Both the position numbers and the translations under genes were made by a program. A DNA stretch of 5,972 nt from Novosphingobium sp. (lineage in GTDB: Bacteria > Pseudomonadota > Alphaproteobacteria > Sphingomonadales > Sphingomonadaceae). Within the stretch, counting starts at the first letter, position 1. Each line of letters begins with the position of its first letter. The notes below the pieces were generated by a model, which was given only the letters and a program-made list of their open reading frames with translations, made no database searches and was not told the DNA's origin. The DNA lies in assembly GCA_028697875.1 (NCBI GenBank), contig JAQVEQ010000170.1:1-5972 (forward strand), written 5' to 3'. This document shows, one piece after another, positions 1 through 4,836 of this stretch.

Positions 1-1312
1 CGCGGCGCAGATGCGCGGCGCCGGCCTGCCGATGGCCCGGCTCAAGACCGGCACGCCGCCCCGGCTCGATTGGCGGACGATCGACTGGGCCCGGCTCGAC
101 GAACAGCCATCCGATGCCGATCCGTGGACGATGTCGCCCATGGGGGCGGGGCGCGTGAACCCGCAAGTGTTCTGCGCCATCACCCGCACCAATCCGCGCA
201 GCCACGAGGTGATCCGCGCCAACCTCCATCGTTCGCCCTTGTTCACCGGCGCGATCGATGCCCGCGGTCCGCGTTATTGCCCTTCGATCGAGGACAAGAT
301 CCACCGCTTCGCCGACCGTGACGGCCACCAGATATTCCTCGAACCGGAAGGGCTGGGCACGCACCTGGTCTATCCCAACGGGATCAGCACGTCGCTGCCG
401 GCCGAAGTGCAGCTCGAAATGGTCCGCACCATGGAAGGGCTGGAGAACGTCGAGATGGCCGTGGCGGGCTATGCGGTGGAATACGACCACATCGATCCGC
501 GCGCGCTGCACCCGACGCTGGAACTGCGAGCGATCCCCGGCCTCTATTGCGCGGGCCAGATCAACGGCACGACCGGGTACGAAGAGGCGGCGGCGCAGGG
601 CCTGATCGCCGGGATGCATGCCACGGCTGCGGTGTTGGGGCGCGAGCCCGCCGCGCTCGACCGCGCCAATTCCTACATGGCGGTGATGATCGACGACCTG
701 ACCCTGCACGGTGTCAGCGAGCCTTACCGCATGCTCACCGCCCGGGCGGAATATCGCCTGCGCTTGCGGGCGAACAATGCCGCCAGCCGCCTGACCCCGA
801 TTGCCCTCGGCGCGGGATGCGTCGGGCCGGAACGGCGCGTCTGGTTCGAACGGCGCGAGCAGGAACGCACCCGGTGGGAGCACGCGCTGGACCGGGAAGT
901 GACGGCGGGGGAAGCGGCGGGCGCGGGCCTGCCGGTCCGTGCCGACAGCGGCAAGCGGTCCTTGCGCGAATGGTTGCGCTTCGGCGGGGTCGAGCTGGAG
1001 GACATCGGCCCCTGGCTTCCCGAGGATCTCGATCGCGGCAGCGACCTCGCGGCGGAGATCGCCGAGGACGCCGCCTATGCGCCCTATCTCGCACGGCAGG
1101 ATGCCGAGTTGCGCGATTTGCGCGCAAGCGAAGCCGTACCACTGGGCGACGGCTTTCCCTTTGCCCAGGTGCCCGGCCTTTCACGTGAAATGGTCGAGCG
1201 GCTGGAGTCGGCCCGTCCGGCAACGCTGGCGGCGGCGGGGCGGATTGCGGGCATCACCCCGGCGGCGCTCGCGGCGCTGCTGGTCCACGCGCGCCGGGCA
1301 GCGGCGGCATGA
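1..1312 (+). CDS. mnmG: tRNA uridine-5-carboxymethylaminomethyl modification enzyme MnmG (GidA), C-terminal part, 5' end outside the window
   Basis: MnmG binds FAD and, with MnmE, installs the (carboxymethyl)aminomethyl group on C5 of the wobble uridine of certain tRNAs in the cytoplasm. The reading frame is open from base 2, so the gene starts upstream; about 436 codons are present, against about 620 in the family. Family hallmarks are visible, numbered from the first ATG in the window at 11: LKTGTPPRLD (11-20), RYCPSIEDK (88-96), whose Cys90 matches the conserved catalytic cysteine of the family, FLEPEG (109-114), YPNGISTSLP (121-130), and AGQINGTTGYEEAAAQG (181-197), part of the FAD-binding region. 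EPYRMLTARAEYRL (237-250) follows. The tail (VPGLSREMVERL and RIAGITPAALAALL) is the helical domain that contacts MnmE and tRNA. The TGA at 1310-1312 overlaps the rsmG ATG. The tail also carries a parS-like palindrome. Identification is very secure. Confidence 0.97.
   Translation, partial: AAQMRGAGLPMARLKTGTPPRLDWRTIDWARLDEQPSDADPWTMSPMGAGRVNPQVFCAITRTNPRSHEVIRANLHRSPLFTGAIDARGPRYCPSIEDKIHRFADRDGHQIFLEPEGLGTHLVYPNGISTSLPAEVQLEMVRTMEGLENVEMAVAGYAVEYDHIDPRALHPTLELRAIPGLYCAGQINGTTGYEEAAAQGLIAGMHATAAVLGREPAALDRANSYMAVMIDDLTLHGVSEPYRMLTARAEYRLRLRANNAASRLTPIALGAGCVGPERRVWFERREQERTRWEHALDREVTAGEAAGAGLPVRADSGKRSLREWLRFGGVELEDIGPWLPEDLDRGSDLAAEIAEDAAYAPYLARQDAELRDLRASEAVPLGDGFPFAQVPGLSREMVERLESARPATLAAAGRIAGITPAALAALLVHARRAAAA
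1177..1192. promoter_or_regulatory. parS-like site 1 (weakest), inside the 3' end of mnmG
   Basis: The 12-bp core TTTCACGTGAAA (1179-1190) is a perfect palindrome. It equals the centre of the near-universal parS TGTTTCACGTGAAACA, but the outer two bases on each side differ (CC and TG), giving 12 of 16 matches. It encodes LSREM of the MnmG tail, so part of the match could come from protein coding. It lies upstream of the two better sites and has the same CACGTG centre. ParB binding here is inferred. Confidence 0.6.
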
Positions 1313-1956
1313 TCGAAACCGAAGAAGAGGCGCGCGCCTTCACGGCCAGCCTGTGCGACAGCGCGGCCATGGCCCGGCTGGAGCGCCTGGCCGAATTGCT
1401 GCTGGCCGAAAACGAGCGGCAGAACCTGGTCGCCCGCCCGACCGTTCCCCATCTCTGGCAGCGGCACATCGCGGACAGCGCGCAACTGCTGCGCCATGTT
1501 CCACGTGAAACGGGGGTGTGGCTCGACCTCGGCACCGGGGCGGGCTTCCCGGGGCTGGTCATTGCCGCGATGCGCCCGGAGTGGCCGGTGCGCCTGGTCG
1601 AATCGCGCAAGCGCCGGGTCGAATGGCTCGAAGCGGCGCGCGATGCCCTCGGCCTTGCCCGTTGCGAAGTGCTGGGCGAACGGCTGGAAAAGATCGATAG
1701 CTTCGCGGCCGGGGTCATTTCGGCGCGCGCCTTCGCGCCGATGCCGCGCCTGCTGGAATTGGCTGCGCGGTTTTCCACAAAACAGACTCTTTGGCTGTTG
1801 CCCAAAGGGCGGTCGGCCAAGCAAGATTTGGATGCCCTGCCCAAGATTCGCCGCGCCATGTTTCACGTGGAACAGTCGTTGACCGACTTGGAGGCAGGCA
1901 TTGTCATTGGCGGCCCGGTGCAGGGCGGCCGGCCGGAAGCGAGGCACGATCCATGA
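1309..1956 (+). CDS. rsmG: 16S rRNA (guanine-N7) methyltransferase RsmG (GidB)
   Basis: RsmG is a SAM-dependent methyltransferase that makes m7G at G527 (E. coli numbering) of 16S rRNA; its loss gives low-level streptomycin resistance in several bacteria. The 215 residues fit the family length of about 200-220. Visible signatures are NLV (39-41), WQRHIADS (50-57), the SAM-binding glycine-rich loop WLDLGTGAGFPGLVIA (71-86), the VESRKRRVEWLE stretch (97-108) that follows strand beta-2, SARAFAP (138-144) and LLPKG (163-167). The start is the ATG in the ATGA overlap with mnmG; there is no strong Shine-Dalgarno, so coupling to mnmG translation is likely. The TGA overlaps the parA ATG in the same way. 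Two parS-like palindromes are embedded, encoding HVPRET (63-68) and MFHVEQ (184-189). The last 15 or so residues (GGPVQGGRPEARHDP) are low-complexity. Identification is secure. Confidence 0.96.
   Translation: MIETEEEARAFTASLCDSAAMARLERLAELLLAENERQNLVARPTVPHLWQRHIADSAQLLRHVPRETGVWLDLGTGAGFPGLVIAAMRPEWPVRLVESRKRRVEWLEAARDALGLARCEVLGERLEKIDSFAAGVISARAFAPMPRLLELAARFSTKQTLWLLPKGRSAKQDLDALPKIRRAMFHVEQSLTDLEAGIVIGGPVQGGRPEARHDP
1497..1512. promoter_or_regulatory. parS-like site 2, inside rsmG
   Basis: TGTTCCACGTGAAACG matches TGTTTCACGTGAAACA at 14 of 16 positions. The T-to-C change at position 5 is a variant tolerated in known bacterial parS sites, so effectively only the last base deviates. It is read through in frame as HVPRET of RsmG. 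It lies 320 bp after site 1 and about 440 bp before parA. It is a probable ParB loading site. Confidence 0.8.
1771..1779 (+). promoter_or_regulatory. Single DnaA-box-like 9-mer inside rsmG
   Basis: TTTTCCACA fits the relaxed DnaA-box form TTWTNCACA and differs by one base from the strong box TTATCCACA. It is the only one noticed in the window and has no AT-rich unwinding element beside it, so it is not an origin by itself. A chance match within coding sequence is quite possible. Confidence 0.25.
1859..1874. promoter_or_regulatory. parS site 3 (strongest), inside the 3' end of rsmG just before parA
   Basis: TGTTTCACGTGGAACA matches the parS consensus at 15 of 16 positions. Its reverse complement, TGTTCCACGTGAAACA, has the common C variant at position 5 and is otherwise perfect. 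It is translated as MFHVEQ (RsmG residues 184-189), the kind of FHV peptide that parS often leaves in proteins near origins. It ends 79 bp before the parA ATG, so ParB bound or spreading here could also affect parAB expression. Confidence 0.88.
1941..1944 (+). promoter_or_regulatory. Ribosome binding site deciding the parA start
   Basis: GAGG lies 8 nt before the ATG at 1953. The frame extends much further upstream, but only this ATG has both good spacing and the conserved ParA N-terminus. The site is inside the rsmG 3' end. Confidence 0.6.
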
Positions 1957-2729
1957 TTCGAATCGCGATTGCCAATCAGAAGGGCGGAGTCGGAAAGACC
2001 ACCACAGCGATCAATATCGCCACGGCCATGGCGGCGACCGGGTGGAAGACATTGCTGATCGATCTCGACCCGCAGGGCAATGCCTCGACCGGGTTCGGAA
2101 TCAGTGCGCCGGATCGCATCCGTTCCAGCTACGACTTGCTGGTCGACCAGATGCCGCTGGCCGAATGCATCCAGCCGACGTCGATTCCCGGGCTCGATAT
2201 CGTCCCGGCCACGGTCGACCTGAGCGGGGCGGAAGTGGAACTGGTGTCGGTCGAACAGCGGACCGATCGTCTGCGCACCGCGCTGGCCGGGCATACCGGG
2301 CACGAGATCTGCTTCATCGATTGTCCGCCGTCGCTCGGCCTGCTGACGCTCAATGCCCTGACGGCGGCCGATACCCTGCTGGTGCCGCTGCAATGCGAAT
2401 TCTTCGCGCTCGAAGGGTTGAGCCAGTTGCTGCAGACGGTCGAGCGCGTCCAGCAGCGGTTCAATCCCGATCTCGGCATTATCGGTGTCGCGCTGACGAT
2501 GTTCGACCGCCGCAACCGCCTGACCGACCAGGTGGCGGACGACGTGCGCGATTGCCTGGGCAGTCTGGTCTTCGAATCGGCCATCCCGCGTAACGTCCGC
2601 TTGTCCGAAGCGCCGAGCCATGGGCTGCCGGCGCTCGTCTACGACCATTCCTGCGCGGGCAGCCGCGCCTATATGGCGCTGGCGCGCGAGCTGATCGGTC
2701 GCCTGCCCGAAAAGAGGAAAGCCGCATGA
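1953..2729 (+). CDS. parA: Chromosome partitioning ATPase ParA (Soj/MinD-type P-loop)
   Basis: ParA binds ATP, dimerises and coats the nucleoid non-specifically; ParB-stimulated hydrolysis moves the parS-bound origin region during segregation. The 258 residues match the chromosomal (short, no N-terminal HTH) ParA class. Motifs are the deviant Walker A KGGVGKTT (10-17) with signature Lys10 and catalytic Lys15, the switch I region LIDLDPQGN (35-43) with Asp39, Walker B FIDCPP (121-126), and IPRNVRLSEAPSHG (211-224), whose basic residues are typical of the DNA-binding surface. The frame stays open upstream to an ATG at 1791, but the family N-terminus MIRIAIANQKGGVGK begins at 1953, where a GAGG lies 8 nt upstream. 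That ATG overlaps the rsmG stop (ATGA). The TGA overlaps the parB start, so ParA and ParB are probably made in a coupled ratio. No defect is seen. Confidence 0.97.
   Translation: MIRIAIANQKGGVGKTTTAINIATAMAATGWKTLLIDLDPQGNASTGFGISAPDRIRSSYDLLVDQMPLAECIQPTSIPGLDIVPATVDLSGAEVELVSVEQRTDRLRTALAGHTGHEICFIDCPPSLGLLTLNALTAADTLLVPLQCEFFALEGLSQLLQTVERVQQRFNPDLGIIGVALTMFDRRNRLTDQVADDVRDCLGSLVFESAIPRNVRLSEAPSHGLPALVYDHSCAGSRAYMALARELIGRLPEKRKAA
2713..2718 (+). promoter_or_regulatory. Ribosome binding site of parB
   Basis: AGAGGA is 7 nt before the parB ATG and lies inside the last codons of parA. It gives parB its own initiation signal in addition to coupling through the ATGA overlap. Confidence 0.65.
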
Positions 2730-3712
2730 GCGATAAGAGCGAACCCGCCCGCATTTCCACGCCGCCCAAGCCGGTGGCCAAAAGACTGGGCCGCGGGCTG
2801 GGTGCGCTGCTGGGCGAGATGCAGCGTGAAGAGCCGCTGGTCGCGGCAGGCGAATCGCCCGCAGCGGGAAATGCGGCAAGTGCGGGGGCGGGTGCCCCGG
2901 CTTCGCCCGATCGCGGTCTTGCCATGTTGCCGGTCGCGGCGATCGAGCCGCATCCCGAACAGCCGCGCCGCCATTTCGACGAAGACGCGCTGACCGAGCT
3001 TGCGGCCTCGATTGCGGCGCGCGGCGTGATCCAGCCGGTCATTGTCCGGCCGATGGGCGGCGGAAAGTACCAGCTGGTTGCGGGCGAACGCCGCTGGCGG
3101 GCCGCGCAGCGTGCCCAACTTCATGAAATTCCTGCACTTTTGCGCGAACTCGAAGAGCGCGACGTGCTGGCGCTGGCACTGATCGAAAATATCCAGCGCG
3201 AAGACCTCAATCCGATCGAGGAAGCGCGCGCCTATCAGCGCCTGGCGGATTACGAAGGCCTGTCGCAAGCGGAGATCGCGGAACTGGTCGACAAGTCGCG
3301 CAGCCATGTCGCGAATCTCCAGCGCCTGCTGAGCCTGCCGGAATCGGTCATCATCCATGTCGAGACAGGCCGCCTGTCGATGGGCCATGCCCGCGCCCTG
3401 GTCGGCCGCGACGATGCCGAATCGCTTGCGGAAGAGGCGATCGCGAAGAACCTGTCGGTCCGCGAAATGGAAAAGCGGACGCGCAAGGCCGTGGCCAGGA
3501 CCGGGGAAGGGCGCCGTCACGCGCGCGAACCGCGCGACATGGCGGGCGATGCGGATATCATGGCGGTGCAGAACCACCTCGAGGAATTCCTCGGCCTTCC
3601 GGTGCGGATCAATGCCGATACCGATCCCCGTTCGGGCGCGGTGACGATTCGCTATCGTTCGCTCGATCAGCTCGATCTGGTCTGCCAGCGCCTGACCGGC
3701 GGCGGGATCTGA
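2726..3712 (+). CDS. parB: Chromosome partitioning protein ParB (Spo0J/Noc family, CTP-dependent DNA clamp)
   Basis: ParB binds parS, loads as a CTP-dependent sliding clamp, spreads, and stimulates ParA ATPase. The 328 residues are normal for the family. Domains in order: a basic N-terminal KRLGRGLGALLGE (19-31), the usual ParA-contacting motif; an Ala/Gly/Pro-rich linker (about 37-63); the ParB/Srx-like N domain starting at LPVAAIEPHPEQPRRHFD (68-85), with GERRWRA (120-126) and ENIQREDLNPIEEA (154-167) as the CTP-pocket boxes; the helix-turn-helix LSQAEIAELVDKSRSHVANLQRLL (positions 179-202), which reads parS; and a C-terminal dimerisation domain (about 273-328). A Shine-Dalgarno-like AGAGGA at 2713-2718 precedes the ATG by 7 nt, and the ATG overlaps the parA stop. 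Candidate targets are the three parS-like sites at 1177, 1497 and 1859. All catalytic boxes look intact. Confidence 0.97.
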   Translation: MSDKSEPARISTPPKPVAKRLGRGLGALLGEMQREEPLVAAGESPAAGNAASAGAGAPASPDRGLAMLPVAAIEPHPEQPRRHFDEDALTELAASIAARGVIQPVIVRPMGGGKYQLVAGERRWRAAQRAQLHEIPALLRELEERDVLALALIENIQREDLNPIEEARAYQRLADYEGLSQAEIAELVDKSRSHVANLQRLLSLPESVIIHVETGRLSMGHARALVGRDDAESLAEEAIAKNLSVREMEKRTRKAVARTGEGRRHAREPRDMAGDADIMAVQNHLEEFLGLPVRINADTDPRSGAVTIRYRSLDQLDLVCQRLTGGGI

Positions 3713-3718
3713 CGTTTC

Positions 3719-3742
3719 GCCGGGGCTTGTTGTTTCCCCGGC
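3719..3742. terminator. GC-rich hairpin directly after parB
   Basis: GCCGGGG (3719-3725) pairs with CCCCGGC (3736-3742) around a 10-nt loop, starting 7 nt after the parB stop. Neither side has a proper T-run, so intrinsic termination here would be weak. It may instead protect the 3' end of the mRNA or work with Rho. Confidence 0.35.
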
Positions 3743-3803
3743 TTCATGCCGTTCAACACGGTACAGGAGTCGTGCCGCGCGACTTCGGCATGCCGCCAGG
3801 GCC

Positions 3804-3834
3804 GGCGCGGCCAATCGGAATGACTGGCCGCGCC
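3804..3834 (+). terminator. Candidate rho-independent terminator of the mnmG-rsmG-parAB transcript
   Basis: GGCGCGGCCA (3804-3813) and TGGCCGCGCC (3825-3834) form a perfect 10-bp stem with an 11-nt loop. On the plus strand it is followed by a T-rich stretch, TTGCCTATTTGATGTTTTT. The stem lies just beyond the stop of the convergent gene, so it also sits at the 3' end of that transcript. On the minus strand no T-run follows, so activity for that gene is less certain. Confidence 0.55.
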
Positions 3835-3838
3835 TTGC

Positions 3839-4606
3839 CTATTTGATGTTTTTCGTCCGCTTGTCGGACTCGGGCGCGGGCACGATCTTCACGCGCTTGT
3901 CCGGCGCGGCGGGCGCTTCGTAGACTCGTTCCTTGTACACGCGTCTGGCGTGACGCGGCGGAACGGGTACCCAGGTCGGGACGAGCATGACCGGGCCGTA
4001 GGCATAGGGATAGGCCATCTGGCAGGCGCATCCCGCACCTGCGCCATAAGGATAGCCATAGCCCGGATAGGCGAAGCCCGGCTGGCCGTTCGGCTTGGGA
4101 TAGTAATAGGGATAGCCTGCGCCCTGGCCCGCGGCGTAACGGTCGAGGTAAGCTTCGCATTCGTCGCGCACGCGGCCTTCGTCTTCCGCCTTGTCGATGG
4201 CCGCCCCGGCCACGGCGCCGACAGCGGCCCCGGCGATCGTGCCGACCGTGCGGTTGCCCTTGCCCGCGATCCGGTTGCCCGCGACGCCGCCGACAACCCC
4301 GCCGATCACGGCGCCGCCAAGGCCGTTGTCGCGATAGTGGCGGCGGCATTCGGTCAGCCAGCGCTCACGCTCTTCGCGATAGCGGGCCTCATCGTAGGCG
4401 GGCGGAGCATAGGCCGGCGGGGGCGGGACATCGGCTCCGCCCTCGTAAACGCCGCCCGCAGGCAGCGGCATATAGGGCACGACGGGGGGCGGTGGAGGCG
4501 GCGGTGCGTCCTGCGCCTGGGCCGGAGCGGCCAGGGTGGCGGCCATGGCCCCGGACAGGGCAAGCGCGCTTGCGGCGCAAAGCGGCATGAAACGGCGGGC
4601 GGTCAT
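3839..4606 (-). CDS. Exported glycine-zipper 2TM domain protein (17 kDa surface antigen-like), function unknown
   Basis: The product is 255 residues. The start is the ATG at 4606: AGGGG lies 6 nt upstream, and the ATG opens a clear signal peptide (basic MTARR, hydrophobic AASALALSGAMAATLAA, then APAQAQ with likely cleavage after Ala31). Translation from further upstream (to 4747) would bury this signal. After a Pro-rich segment (35-70) and a charged helix (72-91) comes a double glycine zipper (95-136: GGAVIGGVVGGVAGNRIAG, then VGTIAGAAVGAVAGAAID). This is the pattern of the Rick_17kDa_Anti/glycine-zipper 2TM family, usually envelope-associated. Cys87 and Cys150 flank the zipper and could form a disulfide; Cys193 and Cys195 (GCAC) follow in a Tyr/Gly/Pro-rich part (162-205). 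The tail is Lys/Arg-rich. There is no lipobox cysteine, so it is probably not a lipoprotein. It is convergent with parB and divergent from the next gene. The specific role is not known. Confidence 0.85.
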   Translation of the reverse strand: MTARRFMPLCAASALALSGAMAATLAAPAQAQDAPPPPPPPVVPYMPLPAGGVYEGGADVPPPPAYAPPAYDEARYREERERWLTECRRHYRDNGLGGAVIGGVVGGVAGNRIAGKGNRTVGTIAGAAVGAVAGAAIDKAEDEGRVRDECEAYLDRYAAGQGAGYPYYYPKPNGQPGFAYPGYGYPYGAGAGCACQMAYPYAYGPVMLVPTWVPVPPRHARRVYKERVYEAPAAPDKRVKIVPAPESDKRTKNIK

Positions 4607-4612
4607 ACGAAT

Positions 4613-4617
4613 CCCCT
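4613..4617 (-). promoter_or_regulatory. Ribosome binding site deciding the start of the glycine-zipper gene
   Basis: On the minus strand AGGGG precedes the ATG at 4606 by 6 nt. This supports the internal start with a signal peptide over the longer open frame. Confidence 0.65.
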
Positions 4618-4638
4618 GTCGGACGCCGGCGGAATTGC

Positions 4639-4660
4639 GGCTGTTAGCAAAAAATTTAGC
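4639..4660. promoter_or_regulatory. AT-rich island in the divergent intergenic region, possible promoter or operator
   Basis: This is the only AT-rich patch in a very GC-rich window, 33-54 nt upstream of the glycine-zipper ATG. It holds TTAGC twice (4644-4648 and 4656-4660), separated by AAAAAAT. The outer GGCTG (4639-4643) also pairs with CAGCC (4663-4667). The position suits promoter elements for the minus-strand gene, but no clear -35/-10 pair can be assigned. Confidence 0.3.
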
Positions 4661-4664
4661 ATCA

Positions 4665-4700
4665 GCCGGGCCGCGATACCAACGACCGCCGGGCCGCGAT
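4665..4700. repeat. Perfect 13-bp direct repeat in the divergent intergenic region
   Basis: GCCGGGCCGCGAT occurs at 4665-4677 and again at 4688-4700, 23 bp apart start to start, roughly two helical turns. Placed between divergent genes, it could be a tandem regulator site. GC-rich composition makes chance similarity more likely than usual, but 13 identical bases this close is noticeable. Confidence 0.5.
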
Positions 4701-4836
4701 TGACGGCGTGTCCCGTTTCGGGGCGGTCGGGCCGCCCGCGAACACAATGCCAGGCGATGGCTAGGTAAAGGGACGGCGGGGCAAAGGGATGCAGGAGCGA
4801 TTGCCCAAGCGCCTCGAGGCTCCTATCTATTGCCGC

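Larger units (their letters stand above)
4607..4836. other. Divergent intergenic region between the glycine-zipper gene and the dehydrogenase gene
   Basis: This 230-bp stretch must hold the start signals of both flanking genes. Beyond the AT-rich island, the 13-bp direct repeat and a GC hairpin (GGGCGG 4721-4726 with CCGCCC 4732-4737), no convincing sigma-70-type promoter, RNA gene or small ORF was recognised. The right part may be coding if the dehydrogenase starts at 4789. Confidence 0.6.

Noticed and set aside
1084..1947. Minus-strand frame of 287 codons opposite mnmG/rsmG containing FHVKH-type peptides
   Set aside because: The peptides are just the reverse reading of the parS-like palindromes; the frame has no other protein-like feature.
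1791..1952. N-terminal extension of parA from the ATG at 1791
   Set aside because: The extra 54 residues are an out-of-frame reading of rsmG, do not resemble ParA, and the conserved N-terminus with a good Shine-Dalgarno begins at 1953.
2669..3814. Minus-strand open frame of 381 codons opposite parB
   Set aside because: It is fully antisense to an intact parB, has no recognisable domain, and GC-rich third positions explain the lack of stops.
4644..4660. CtrA binding site
   Set aside because: The tetramers are TTAG rather than TTAA and are 8 rather than 7 nt apart, so the consensus is not met.
4721..4737. GGGCGG/CCGCCC hairpin as a terminator or operator
   Set aside because: A 6-bp GC stem is expected by chance at this composition, and no T-run or conserved context is present.
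4607..4747. Longer start for the minus-strand glycine-zipper protein
   Set aside because: It would place a basic low-complexity segment before a clear signal peptide, and the internal ATG at 4606 has a well-spaced AGGGG.
3950..4768. Plus-strand open frame of 272 codons opposite the glycine-zipper gene
   Set aside because: It is antisense to a gene with a signal peptide, a domain and an RBS; its Ala/Arg/Gly-rich sequence has no motif.
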